From: Halobellus ruber
GTDB taxonomy: Archaea; Halobacteriota; Halobacteria; Halobacteriales; Haloferacaceae
Direction of reading: 5' to 3'
Assembly: GCF_014212355.1 (NCBI RefSeq)
Contig: NZ_JACKXD010000003.1
Span: forward strand, 372,001-436,000
DNA length: 64,000 nt
Under the pieces are notes generated by a model. That model made no database searches, was not told the DNA's origin, and saw only the letters and a list, made by a program, of their open reading frames with translations. This document shows positions 1 to 8,918 of the stretch, in pieces. A program made the position numbers and the translations under genes. How positions within the stretch are numbered: the first letter of the stretch is position 1; the number at the start of each line of letters is the position of its first letter.

Positions 1-1611
1 GACCCCGAAGGGGAGCCCGGTCGTGATCGCGGCCGTCTGGAGCGCGCTGAGGCCGCCGCCGACGAGCAGGACCGCCGCGACCGCGCCCTCGGTGACCGCC
101 CAGAAGATGCGCTGGACCTTCGGCACGTCGTGCTTGCCGCCCGAGGTCAGGTGGTCGATGACCAGCGACCCCGAGTCCGACGACGTGACGAAGAACGTGA
201 TGACCAGAAGCGTCGCGAGCAGCCCCGAGACCGGAGCAAGCGGGAAGTTGCTCAGCATCGCGAACATCGCGACGGTCTGGCCCTGTTCTGCGACCGCCGA
301 CGCGATGCCGGCGCCGCCCTGAAGCTCGACGAACAGCGCGGAGCCGCCGAAGGTCGAGAGCCACACGAACGAGAACATCGACGGGAGCACGAGGACCCCG
401 AGGACGAACTCACGAACGGTCCGGCCCTTCGAGATCCGCGCGATGAACATCCCGACGAACGGCGACCACGCGATCCACCAGCCCCAATAGAAGACGGTCC
501 ACGACCCCATCCAGCCCTGGACGGTGTAGCCGCCGAGGGCGGCGCCGCCACCGACGATGCCGGTGAAGAAGCTGAGCTCCAGGAAGTTCTGGAGGTAGGC
601 GCCGAGCCCGCCGGACAGCGTGCCCAGGATGTAGAGGGTCGGTCCCACGATGAACAGGAACGCCAGCATCGCGAACATGATGTAGAGGTTCGCGGTGCTG
701 AGCCGTTTGACGCCGCCATCGAGGCCGGCTGCGACCGACAGCGTCGCGATTCCGGTGATGCCGGCGATCAGAAGCACCTGCGGAATCGTTCCCGTGGGGA
801 CGCTCGCGACCCCGAGCAGGTTCCCGAAGACGTAGTTGAGTCCGGTGTTGACCTGTGCGACGCCGAGACCGAGCGACGTCGCCAGGCCGAACAGCGTCGC
901 GAACACCGTGACCAGGTCGATCAGGTGGCCCGGCCACCCGTAGATCCGCTCGCCGAGCAGCGGCCAGAAGATCGACCGGAAGGTCAGCGGCAGGCCGCGG
1001 TTGAACGAGAAGAACGCCAGCCCCAGCGCGACCAGCCCGTAGATCGCCCACGGGTGGAAGCCCCAGTGGAAGAACGTCTGGGCCATCGCGGCCGACGCCG
1101 CGGCCGCCGTGCCGCCCGAGGCCTCGAACGCCGGCGGGACGACCATGAAGTCCGACGCGCTGCTACCGAAGTGCCACATCGGCTCGGCGACGCTGAAGAA
1201 CATCAGGCCGATCCCCATCCCGGCGCTGAACAGCATCGCCATCCACGAGAAGTCGCTGAACTCCTTTTCGGCCTCTACGCCGCCGATACGGATGGACCCG
1301 TACTTGCTGGCGGCGAAGTACACGATCGTGAGGATGAACAGGTTCACCGCCAGGATGTAGAACCACCCGAACGTGCTGTTGATGAACGTGAAGATGTCGC
1401 TGTACACCGACGCCGCCGCGTCGCCGAGCAGGATCGTCGCCGCGACGAACGCGACGATGATTACCAGCGCAATCGGGAAGACGATCGGGTGAACGTCGAA
1501 CCCGAACTTCTGGATGTTGGTGTCACCCGGCTCCCGGTCGGAGTCGGGGTGGAACAGCTCCACCTGCAGTCCGTCGGACATCTCGCCGGTGGTGTCGTCG
1601 CTACCTGACAT
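1..1611 (-). CDS. BCCT-family betaine/choline/carnitine transporter (3' end outside the window)
   Basis: This is a secondary transporter of the betaine-carnitine-choline family, in the cytoplasmic membrane, importing quaternary amines with Na+ or H+. 537 codons are visible and the C-terminus lies beyond base 1. The product starts MSGSDDTTGE and has about 11 hydrophobic segments. Family hallmarks are visible: SAGMGIGLMFFSVAEPM near residue 115, HWGFHPWAIYGLVAL, and the tryptophan-rich segment FYWGWWIAWSPFVGMF that forms the substrate aromatic box. The ATG at 1611 precedes the first conserved segment. Its position beside dimethylglycine/sarcosine dehydrogenase genes, ETF and its quinone reductase suggests the substrate is glycine betaine or a relative, used as a nutrient as well as an osmolyte; that is inference. 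The long open frame on the opposite strand (130-1608) is a codon-bias shadow. Confidence 0.95.
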   Translation of the reverse strand, partial: MSGSDDTTGEMSDGLQVELFHPDSDREPGDTNIQKFGFDVHPIVFPIALVIIVAFVAATILLGDAAASVYSDIFTFINSTFGWFYILAVNLFILTIVYFAASKYGSIRIGGVEAEKEFSDFSWMAMLFSAGMGIGLMFFSVAEPMWHFGSSASDFMVVPPAFEASGGTAAAASAAMAQTFFHWGFHPWAIYGLVALGLAFFSFNRGLPLTFRSIFWPLLGERIYGWPGHLIDLVTVFATLFGLATSLGLGVAQVNTGLNYVFGNLLGVASVPTGTIPQVLLIAGITGIATLSVAAGLDGGVKRLSTANLYIMFAMLAFLFIVGPTLYILGTLSGGLGAYLQNFLELSFFTGIVGGGAALGGYTVQGWMGSWTVFYWGWWIAWSPFVGMFIARISKGRTVREFVLGVLVLPSMFSFVWLSTFGGSALFVELQGGAGIASAVAEQGQTVAMFAMLSNFPLAPVSGLLATLLVITFFVTSSDSGSLVIDHLTSGGKHDVPKVQRIFWAVTEGAVAAVLLVGGGLSALQTAAITTGLPFGV

Positions 1612-2108
1612 ACGGTACCTCCGTTTCGCTTCTCCGGTGTTTGTTCGTGATCATATGTGCTGCTGCCGCAACGGACGCTTCCGTTCGCTTACCCCCTCGG
1701 AGTGGTCCGCTCCCCGTTTCCGGTCGTCGAACTGTACGTCGTCTCGGGGGCGTGCCCCGTTACCGTGTGGTGTGATTGGCTCACTCCTGAGTGGGATGGT
1801 ACACTACCTCACAACATAGCAATCGCTATATTATAATAAAGGTTGGGCAGGGAGATGGTCTCCAGGGTCTGAAACTCCCGTTAGGAAGGAATTGAGCGTT
1901 GCCGGACAGCGACTGGCGGGTAGTTTTATCATATCGAACGCCTCGCGGTTCTGGCCGGCTACGGGACGGGAAACCAGGATATGTACTGGTATGTAGGAAG
2001 CGCACACGCACACCGAGTGCGCGTACGCGTCACATAGAGTGTCTGCTCGCGGAGCCGGAGTGCACACCTGCGTGGCATTAAGGTAGACACGGCCCATACG
2101 GACACACA
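1612..2108. other. Intergenic region upstream of the BCCT gene
   Basis: About 500 bases without a convincing gene. An AT-rich block at 1825-1843 (tatattataataaagg) read on the minus strand resembles a TATA element and could drive the transporter gene with a leader near 190 bases. The stretch 2010-2035 is rich in alternating cgcgtacgcg-type dinucleotides. Short open frames here have no recognisable content. Confidence 0.4.
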
Positions 2109-2525
2109 GTGATCGAATCGTTACTTGTTGTGGTTCGGTGGCTCCGGCGGGCCGGGCTCCGGATCCTCGCACCGTTACAGAAGAACCCCGACAACGCCGG
2201 GTTTCGTCTGTCGAGTCCCGAGACCAGCACGACGACGATCGACGGCGACGTGGGGTGGGGCTCCCGGCCGCCGGCGATGCTCCGGTGTTCCCGGTGCGAC
2301 AGCGACGTGGTACAGCGACATCCACACGACGACATCGACTGTCCCCGGTGCGTTGCGGAGCACTCCCACGAGGAGTTCACCGACCTCGAACTGCAGTACC
2401 TCCGGTGTCCGGTCTGCGGCGACGAGATGGAGCACGGCCAGCGCCACCCCGAGTCCATCGACGTGCCGGAGTGGGCGACGTGTCACTCCTGCCGGTACCA
2501 CTGGGAGTTCAGACACGACTTCTGA
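2109..2525 (+). CDS. Zinc-ribbon protein with four CxxC knuckles
   Basis: A 138-residue soluble protein of unknown function. Residues from about 60 onwards hold four cysteine pairs: CSRCDSD, CPRC, CPVCGDEM and CHSC, enough for two zinc ribbons. The N-terminal 25 residues are hydrophobic and basic (LLVVVRWLRRAGLRIL) and could be an amphipathic or membrane-associating helix. Small multi-CxxC proteins are common in haloarchaea and are generally taken to be regulatory or RNA/protein binding; nothing here decides which. It stands alone, divergent from the transporter. The start is the first ATG in frame; a later start would still keep all cysteines. Confidence 0.75.
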   Translation: MIESLLVVVRWLRRAGLRILAPLQKNPDNAGFRLSSPETSTTTIDGDVGWGSRPPAMLRCSRCDSDVVQRHPHDDIDCPRCVAEHSHEEFTDLELQYLRCPVCGDEMEHGQRHPESIDVPEWATCHSCRYHWEFRHDF

Positions 2526-2626
2526 CGATGTCGGCGTGCCGGTACCCGCTGCTGTCGGATGCCGTCACGCGAGCGTCGCTGACAGTATGACGACAGTATT
2601 ATACCGATTCACGCCGGCACCGGGGT

Positions 2627-2782
2627 ATGGTCAACTACCTCGCCACCGTCGCTGCGGTCCTCGTGGTCGTGCTCTTCGGGGTTGCGCTCTACGCGCTGTC
2701 GGTGGGGCGGTACACCGCCGCGGGCGTGAGCTTCTTCAGCGCCAGTCTCGTGATCTACTTTCGCGAAAGCCGGCTGGTGTGA
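2627..2782 (+). CDS. Small single-span membrane protein (51 aa)
   Basis: The frame opens with ATG after caccggggt and encodes MVNYLATVAAVLVVVLFGVAL followed by a short basic/aromatic tail ending FRESRLV. One clear transmembrane helix spans residues 4-25, and a second weaker hydrophobic stretch spans 35-46. It is too short for default gene calling. The third-position GC bias matches neighbouring genes. Function is unknown; it resembles the many lineage-specific haloarchaeal mini membrane proteins. Confidence 0.6.
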   Translation: MVNYLATVAAVLVVVLFGVALYALSVGRYTAAGVSFFSASLVIYFRESRLV

Positions 2783-2863
2783 GTCCGGCGGCTGTGGCGG
2801 GTTCGCGGGCATCTATGCGGGTCGACGGAGTGGTGATCGACGGGCGAAGCCCGTCGCGTACGG

Positions 2864-3307
2864 TTACACCTCGTCCATCTGCATCCGCTGGGTGATCACC
2901 GGCACCGCCGCGGTCCGGACCACCTTGTCCATCGTGCTGCCGAGGATCCCGCCGATCTTCCCCCGGTAGGCCGATCCCATCACGATGGCGTCGATTCCCT
3001 CGGCTTCGGCGTAGTCGACGATCTCCTCGCTGGGAGTGCCCGTGCGGATCGTTGAGGAGTACCCGACGCCGTGTTCGGCGGCCCGGTCGCCGAGGGAGTC
3101 GAGGATGTTCTCGCCGTACTCACGGTACTCCTCGCGCATCCGCTCTTCGTCGTCCCGGAGCGACAGCGCCCGCGGGGCGCCGGGGAGGTCGATGACGTAG
3201 ATGCCCTGAACGTCGGCGTCGAGCGCGGCCGCGAGTTCGAGCCCGTGTGTCGCGCCTTTCTCCGATTCGTCGCTCCCGTCGTACGGAATGAGTATTGTCT
3301 GGTACAT
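2864..3307 (-). CDS. Universal stress protein (UspA family)
   Basis: A 147-residue single-domain UspA protein, cytoplasmic. It starts MYQTILIPYDGSDESEKG, the usual first beta strand and Asp-containing loop. Near the C-terminus the ATP-binding pattern G-x2-G-x9-G-S is present (GSAYRGKIGG followed by ILGSTMDKVV). A longer in-frame extension upstream (to 3544) is arginine-rich and lacks family similarity, so the ATG at 3307 is preferred. It lies in the same direction as, and downstream of, the ETF:quinone oxidoreductase gene with about 200 bases between them. A role in energy or osmotic stress is plausible but unproven. Confidence 0.9.
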   Translation of the reverse strand: MYQTILIPYDGSDESEKGATHGLELAAALDADVQGIYVIDLPGAPRALSLRDDEERMREEYREYGENILDSLGDRAAEHGVGYSSTIRTGTPSEEIVDYAEAEGIDAIVMGSAYRGKIGGILGSTMDKVVRTAAVPVITQRMQMDEV

Positions 3308-3509
3308 CGGCCTGGAGCAATGAGATTGACACGATCCACTGGGAAATAGTTTTCCGAGCCACGGCGGGAAACGATGGCTGAACCGGGGTGATCGGCGGGT
3401 TTCCACCCGCTCCCCGGGTCTCGGATCCCCGATATGTCGTGGGAGGGGTCGGCGGACGGAGACGCCGGACCGGCGGGCGGGGCGCTCGAACCGGCGGGGC
3501 GAGCGCCTG

Positions 3510-5687
3510 TCAGTCGGCGGCAGCGGTCGCACCCGCCGCCGCATCGGGGTCGGGGCGGCTCTCGATCGCCTCGACCAGGAGCTCCGCGACGTCGACGATC
3601 TCGATGTCGTCCTCGTAGCCGCCGGTCTTCCGGCCGTCCTCGTACATCGTCATACACATCGGGCAGGCGACCACGAACTTCTCGACCGCGTCGCCGGCGT
3701 CGGTGTCCTCCAAGGCTTCACGCATCCGCTCCTCGCTGGGTTTGGTCTCCTCGTCGATGTCCATCCAGAGACCGCCGCCCCCGCCGCCACAGCAGAACGA
3801 TTCGTTGCGGTTCCGGGGCATCTCCGAGAGCGTCGCGCCGGTGGCGCGGATGAGCTCCCGCGGGGCCTCGTACTCGTCGTTGTACCGCCCGAGGTGGCAC
3901 GGATCGTGGTAGGTGACGGTGTAGTCGAGTTCGTCGCCGGAGAGCCCGAGTCGGCCGTCGTCGACCAGTTCCTCGACCGCCTGGGTCCAGTGGAGCACCT
4001 CGATCTCGCCATCCTGGTTCCACTCGCCGTCGTACTCGAAGTCGAGCAGCGGCTCGTCGGCGAACGCCTCGTAGTCGACCTCCGGATACTCGTTTGTGAA
4101 CGTGTTGTAGGAGTGGGGATCCGTACAGATGATCCGCTCGGGGTCGACGTCCTCGAACTGCTCGACGTGCTGGCCCGCGAGGTCGACGTAGAGGAACTCC
4201 TCGCCCAGCCGGCGGATGTCGTTGCCGTCGTACTTCTCCTCTTCGAAGAGGATGCCGTACTCCACGTCGGCGCGCTCCAGCAGCTTCGCCAGCGACCGGG
4301 CGACTTTCTTGTTGCGCTCGTCGTAGCTGGGGTAGTCGCCGACGTACCAGAGGTACTCGACGTCCTCCTCGCGGGCGTCGGTGATGTCGAACTCGAGTTC
4401 GTCGGCCCAGTCGGCGCGCTCGTCCGGCGGGTCGCCGAAGGTGTTGCCCATCATCATCACGTTGTCGAAGGTGTCCTGGACGTTGGAGTCGACCTGGCCG
4501 GTGTCGGTGAGCTGGCGGTTCATCCGGGTGAACGACTTCAAATGCTCGATATCGACGGGACAGGCGTCCATACACGCCATACACGCCATACACGACTCCA
4601 TCGTCTCCGCGTCGACCACGCTCTCGCCGCCGTCGGCGACGATGTCGATCGCCTCGGCCTCGCCAGCATCGCGCCGCTCGCGGTACTGTTTCAGGTCGAG
4701 AATCACGTCCCGCGGGTCGAGGTTTCGGCCCGACGACTCGGCGGGACACGCCGCCGAACACCGGCCACACTTGGTACAGGCGTCCTGGTCGAGCAGCTCC
4801 TTCCAGGAGAAGTCGTCGATGCTCTCGGCACCCGTGTCGGCGTCGAGATCCGCCGGGATCCCGGGCAGCCGCGCGCCCGCCTTCTCGTCGCGGGTCACGA
4901 TGTTGGCGTACGACGAGAGCATGTGGAACGGCTTGCTGTAAGGGATCGCCGCGACGAACGCCAGCGCCAAAAGCGAGTGGGACCACCAGACGGCGGGGTA
5001 GATCGCCGCCGCCGTCGACTGGCTCATCCCCGCGAGCGCGAGCACGTCCGCGACGAACCATCCGACGAAGCTCACCGTCTCGAAGGCGGGGAAACCGGTC
5101 CCGAGAATGCGGACGCCCTCCGCGAGGTAGCCGCCGACGCCCAGGAGGAACAGCGTCCACACGAAGAGGTCGTCCTCGACGGTGGTGTGTTTGCCCCGGA
5201 GCCGCCACTTCCGCGCGGCGTACCGGCGGTAGAGCGCGACGCCGACGCCGACGACGAACAGCAGCCCCATCGCGTCCATCACCAGCGAGTACGACAGGTA
5301 GAAATCACCCACGAAGAAGGACTGCTCCCGGCCCGTCAGGCCGGTGAGCGGCCGGTAGACGTCCATATCGATCGCGAGGATGGTGGTCCCGATCAGGAGC
5401 GTGAGAAACCCCCACATAATGAACGCGTGCATCACGCCGCCGGCGGTGTCGCGGTCGAACAGCTTCCGGTTCGAGAGGGTGATCCGCGTCGCCTCGACGA
5501 TCCGGGTCGGGAGGTCGTCGAGCCGGTCGAACCAGTCGTCGGTCCCCTCTGTGTAGCGGGCGACCCGCCGGTAGACGCCGTAGACGAAGATCAGGATCGC
5601 AACGGCCGCAAGGACGTAGAACAGTATCTTGCCCGCGTGGCTGATCTGCCAGAACGTCTCCCTGGTGACGGTTCCGTCTGCGACCAT
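3510..5687 (-). CDS. Membrane ETF:menaquinone oxidoreductase (EtfD/EMO-like Fe-S cytochrome)
   Basis: A 725-residue fusion. Residues 15-255 form a NarI-like cytochrome b membrane domain with about six helices and candidate haem histidines at H87 (VMHAFIMWG), H237 (WWSHSLL) and H255. Residues 304-314 (CTKCGRCSAACP) and 366-377 (CMACMACMDACP) bind two [4Fe-4S] clusters. The C-terminal half is HdrB/GlpC-like. The second cysteine-rich motif is intact (CHLGRY, then ESFCCGGGG, then VACPMCMTMYEDG), but the matching first motif has lost its cysteines (ILFEEEKYDGNDIRR). This architecture is that of bacterial EtfD/EMO, which passes electrons from ETF to menaquinone. The nearby etfBA and dimethylglycine-dehydrogenase genes support that role. 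The upstream 97 codons of open frame are low-complexity arginine-rich sequence, so the ATG at 5687 was chosen. Confidence 0.87.
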   Translation of the reverse strand: MVADGTVTRETFWQISHAGKILFYVLAAVAILIFVYGVYRRVARYTEGTDDWFDRLDDLPTRIVEATRITLSNRKLFDRDTAGGVMHAFIMWGFLTLLIGTTILAIDMDVYRPLTGLTGREQSFFVGDFYLSYSLVMDAMGLLFVVGVGVALYRRYAARKWRLRGKHTTVEDDLFVWTLFLLGVGGYLAEGVRILGTGFPAFETVSFVGWFVADVLALAGMSQSTAAAIYPAVWWSHSLLALAFVAAIPYSKPFHMLSSYANIVTRDEKAGARLPGIPADLDADTGAESIDDFSWKELLDQDACTKCGRCSAACPAESSGRNLDPRDVILDLKQYRERRDAGEAEAIDIVADGGESVVDAETMESCMACMACMDACPVDIEHLKSFTRMNRQLTDTGQVDSNVQDTFDNVMMMGNTFGDPPDERADWADELEFDITDAREEDVEYLWYVGDYPSYDERNKKVARSLAKLLERADVEYGILFEEEKYDGNDIRRLGEEFLYVDLAGQHVEQFEDVDPERIICTDPHSYNTFTNEYPEVDYEAFADEPLLDFEYDGEWNQDGEIEVLHWTQAVEELVDDGRLGLSGDELDYTVTYHDPCHLGRYNDEYEAPRELIRATGATLSEMPRNRNESFCCGGGGGGLWMDIDEETKPSEERMREALEDTDAGDAVEKFVVACPMCMTMYEDGRKTGGYEDDIEIVDVAELLVEAIESRPDPDAAAGATAAAD

Positions 5688-6030
5688 ACGTCCGTGATTC
5701 TCGAATCTCGGAATAAAAGTTGCCACGAACGGGGGGCAAACCCGGCAGCGTGACGGCCGCACACGTCGCCGACATCCCCGATTTCGGCCGGACGGAGGGA
5801 CCCGCGTCCACGGCACGCCGGTACCGGCCGGCCGGGACGCACGAACCTCATCGTGTCTTTTTACTGTTATATTGTGGTTCGCCATCCGGTGTCCGGATCG
5901 TGACCGGGCCACCGAAGATACCGGCCGACGCGGGGGACGTCCGCACCGACGCAACGAGTATCGGTTTCGTCGCCGCACCGGTGTGGGCAGTACTGTTTTG
6001 TTCGCGTGGCCCTCAATCCAAAACAGGCAG
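5688..6030. other. Intergenic region between the EMO gene and a divergent small gene
   Basis: About 340 bases. The AT-rich block near 5855-5880 (tttttactgttatattgtgg) probably carries promoter elements for one or both divergent genes. No further gene or repeat was recognised. Confidence 0.4.
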
Positions 6031-6165
6031 ATGAACGTGCCCGCCCGTTTCGACCACCCCGCGTGGGTCGCCGGCGCCGCGACCGCCGTCAGCTACGGGG
6101 TCGGACTGGTCGCGATGTTCGTGCTGCTGTTCGTACTCCCGTTCCTGGTGTTCGCGGGGCTGTAG
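6031..6165 (+). CDS. Small membrane protein (44 aa)
   Basis: Encodes MNVPARFDHPAWVAGAATAV and then a single long hydrophobic helix rich in V, L and F up to the C-terminal FAGL. The composition (short soluble head with FDHPAWVAG, one membrane span, no tail) looks like a real tail-anchored mini-protein rather than chance. It lies between the EMO gene and the first dimethylglycine-dehydrogenase-like gene, so it might be an accessory subunit of the quinone reductase; that is only suggested by position. Confidence 0.5.
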   Translation: MNVPARFDHPAWVAGAATAVSYGVGLVAMFVLLFVLPFLVFAGL

Positions 6166-6219
6166 CCGCCTCTCGGGCCGGTCTGGGTGTTCGAGCCCGC
6201 CGCGGTCGCCAGCCGCGCG

Positions 6220-6258
6220 TATAAAATAGGGTTGATTTTTGATCACGTGATTAAATAT
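6220..6258 (+). promoter_or_regulatory. Promoter region with perfect palindrome before the dehydrogenase-etfBA operon
   Basis: Two TATA-like elements are visible: tataaaat at 6220-6227 and ttaaatat at 6251-6258. Between them lies the perfect 10-base palindrome atcacgtgat (6242-6251), which abuts the second TATA element. A regulator bound there would compete with TATA-binding protein. This is inferred from sequence only. Confidence 0.4.
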
Positions 6259-6371
6259 GCGAGATTCGGGAAGCATAGCGTATGCGCCGGACGGGGAACA
6301 CGTTCGGCGCAACGCACGGGACTCGCGACCGGATAGCGCCACAGTGAGGGAACCCAACGCAACCGAAACCA

Positions 6372-8909
6372 ATGAGCACGAACGACTTCCCGTCGAACGC
6401 GGGTACGGTAGTCATCGGATCTGGTATCGTCGGCAGCTCCCTCGTCGGGGAGCTCGCCGAGCGGGGACGCGACGACATCCTCCTGATCGACAAGGGCCCC
6501 CTCTCCGATCCCGGCGGCTCGACCGGCCACGCCTCGAACTTCATCTTCCCGGTCGAGCACAGCAAGGATATGACCCAAATCACCTCCGAGAGCCGGGACA
6601 TCTACCGGGAGTTCGGCGTCTTCGAGAACTCCGGGGGGATCGAGGTCGCCCGGACCGAAGAGCGGATGGAGGAGCTGAAGCGCCGCGTCGTCTCGGCGAA
6701 GGCGTTCGGCGAGGAGGCCGAACTCCTCACCGCCGAGGAGGTCGGGGAACTCGTCCCCTTCGTCAACACCGACATCGTCGAGGGCGGCTTCTACAGCAAG
6801 GGCGCGGGCACCTGTGACCCGCTCCGCGCCGGCGAGCTGTACCGACAGCAGGCCAAAGACGCGGGTGCGCTCCGGACCGCCCCCAACACCGAGGTGACCG
6901 ACCTCCACGTCGAGGACGGCGAGATCGCCGCCGTCGAGACCGACCGCGGAACGGTCCGGGCCGACGAGGTCGTGATCGCCGCCGGGCTGTGGAGCCCCAA
7001 GATCGCCGAGATGGCCGGCGTCGACATCCCGCTGACGCCCGCCGTCCACCAGCTTGTTTCGGTCGGGCCGATCGAGTTCTTCGAGGACACCGAAGGCGAG
7101 ATCAACTACCCCGTCGTCCGGGATATGGACTCGCGGATGTACGAGCGCCAACACGGCAACGACCTCGAGGTCGGCTCCTACGAGCACCGCCCGATCCTCT
7201 GGGACGTCGAGGACGTCCCCTCGATCGAGGAGTCGCCGCTGTCGCCGACCCAGCCGCCGCTCACCGAGGACGCCTTCGAGCAGTCGATGGAGCACGCCTT
7301 AGAGATCGTGCCGGAGGTCCTCGACGACCCCGGCGCGGGGATCCGTCACTCCATCGACGGGCTGCTGTCGGTGACGCCCGACGGCCACCCGCTTCTCGGC
7401 CCGATCCCGGAGGTCGATGGGCTGTGGTCGTGTGCCGCCATCTGGATCAAGGAGGCGCCCGCGATCGCGCGGGAGGTCTCGAAGTGGATGACGAAGGGCC
7501 ACCCCGACATCGACATCGTTGCCCACGACCACGTCGCCCGGTTCGACGAGTACGGCGAGACCGATGCGTTCGTCGAGAGCCGTGCCCACGAGGGGTTCCA
7601 GAAGATCTACGGCATCGTCCACCCCCGCGAGCAGTGGCAGTCCACCCGGCCGCTCCGGACCAGCGGCTTCTACCACCGCCAACAGGAGCTCGACGCCGAG
7701 TTCTTCGAGGCCGGCGGGTGGGAGCGCCCCCGGTGGTTCGAGTCCAACGAGGACCTCGTCGAGGAGTACGACGAGGAGATCGAGGGGCTGCGCCGTCCCA
7801 ACGAGTGGGACAGCCGGTGGTGGTCGGAGATCACGCTCGCCGAGCACCTCCATCTGCGTGACAACGTCGGGATGATCGGCGACACCGGGTTCGGGATCTT
7901 CGACGTCGTCGGCGGCGACGCCGCGGAGAATATGGAGCGGATCTGCGTTGCGGAGATGCAGTCGCTCGATCCCGGCGAGTCGGTGTATACTCCGGTCTTG
8001 GCGCCCAACGCCGGCTTCGTCTCCGACCTGACGGTGGCGCGGCTCGGAAACAACCACTACCGCGTCATCACCGGCGGCGCCCACGCCGGCCAGGACAAGA
8101 CCTGGTTCGGCCGGCATCTGGAGGGCGACGCAGAACTGATCGGCCGGTCCTCGGAGCTGTGTACGCTGGGCGTGTGGGGCCCGAACGCCGAGGCCCTGCT
8201 GGACGAGATCACCGAGGAGGAGATGAGCGCCGAGAGCTTCGACTTCGCCGAGATGAAGGACGTCACCGTCGGTCCGGTGGAGGTCAAGGCGTTCCGCATC
8301 TCCTACGTCGGCGAGTTCGGGTGGGAGCTGTACTGCCCGATGGAGAAGGGCCAGCGCCTCTGGGACACCGTCTACGAGGCCGGCCAGGAGTACGACATCC
8401 GCCCGGTCGGCACCGGCGTCTACGGCGAGACCGGCCGGATGGAGAAGGGCTACCGGCTGATGGGCGCGGAACTGGAGATCGACTACAACCCCGCCGAGGC
8501 CGGCCTGACGCTCCACGGGGTCAAAGAGGAAGACTTCGTCGGCAAGGAGGCCTACGCCGAGGCGCTCGATTCGGAGACCGCCGCAACCCTGTGTACGATG
8601 TCGGTCACCGACCACGCCCCCGACGGCGGCGAGCCCCGGTTCATGACGGGCGGCGAGCCGATCCTCGACGGGGACGGCAACGTCCTGATCGACGACGAGG
8701 GGCGGCGGTCCTACGTCACCTCCGCCGGCACCGGCCCGTCAGTGGGCAAGCACCTCCTGATGGCGTACCTGCCGCGGGAGTACGCCACGGAGGGCCGGGA
8801 GCTACAGGTCGAGTACTTCGGCCAGCAGTACCCCGTCGAGGTCGAGGTCGCCGGCTACGGCGGCGTGTTCGACCCGGACAACGCGCGGCTGTTCCGCAAC
8901 GAGTACTGA
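6372..8909 (+). CDS. Dimethylglycine/sarcosine dehydrogenase-like flavoprotein, paralogue 1 (DAO + GcvT domains)
   Basis: An 845-residue cytoplasmic enzyme that oxidatively removes N-methyl groups and can pass them to folate. Residues 13-380 are a DAO-type FAD domain with GSGIVG (16-21). A GGSTGHAS segment has its histidine at the position of the covalent flavin link in dimethylglycine dehydrogenase. The C-terminal half is an aminomethyltransferase (GcvT) domain, with YVGEFGWELYCP and GRMEKGYRLMG as markers. It is the most divergent of the three paralogues here. Nine bases separate it from etfB, so dehydrogenase, etfB and etfA form one operon and the flavin electrons probably leave through ETF. 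The exact amine (dimethylglycine, sarcosine or another N-methyl compound) cannot be read from the sequence. Confidence 0.85.
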   Translation: MSTNDFPSNAGTVVIGSGIVGSSLVGELAERGRDDILLIDKGPLSDPGGSTGHASNFIFPVEHSKDMTQITSESRDIYREFGVFENSGGIEVARTEERMEELKRRVVSAKAFGEEAELLTAEEVGELVPFVNTDIVEGGFYSKGAGTCDPLRAGELYRQQAKDAGALRTAPNTEVTDLHVEDGEIAAVETDRGTVRADEVVIAAGLWSPKIAEMAGVDIPLTPAVHQLVSVGPIEFFEDTEGEINYPVVRDMDSRMYERQHGNDLEVGSYEHRPILWDVEDVPSIEESPLSPTQPPLTEDAFEQSMEHALEIVPEVLDDPGAGIRHSIDGLLSVTPDGHPLLGPIPEVDGLWSCAAIWIKEAPAIAREVSKWMTKGHPDIDIVAHDHVARFDEYGETDAFVESRAHEGFQKIYGIVHPREQWQSTRPLRTSGFYHRQQELDAEFFEAGGWERPRWFESNEDLVEEYDEEIEGLRRPNEWDSRWWSEITLAEHLHLRDNVGMIGDTGFGIFDVVGGDAAENMERICVAEMQSLDPGESVYTPVLAPNAGFVSDLTVARLGNNHYRVITGGAHAGQDKTWFGRHLEGDAELIGRSSELCTLGVWGPNAEALLDEITEEEMSAESFDFAEMKDVTVGPVEVKAFRISYVGEFGWELYCPMEKGQRLWDTVYEAGQEYDIRPVGTGVYGETGRMEKGYRLMGAELEIDYNPAEAGLTLHGVKEEDFVGKEAYAEALDSETAATLCTMSVTDHAPDGGEPRFMTGGEPILDGDGNVLIDDEGRRSYVTSAGTGPSVGKHLLMAYLPREYATEGRELQVEYFGQQYPVEVEVAGYGGVFDPDNARLFRNEY

Positions 8910-8918
8910 GCACACACA

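Noticed and set aside
130-1608. 492-codon plus-strand open frame opposite the BCCT gene
   Set aside because: Arg/Asp/Glu/His-rich, low-complexity product with no fold; an antisense shadow of the transporter caused by high GC at third positions.
3894-5753. 619-codon plus-strand open frame opposite the EMO gene
   Set aside because: Repetitive Val/Asp/Arg/Leu product; antisense shadow of a gene with clear Fe-S and haem motifs.
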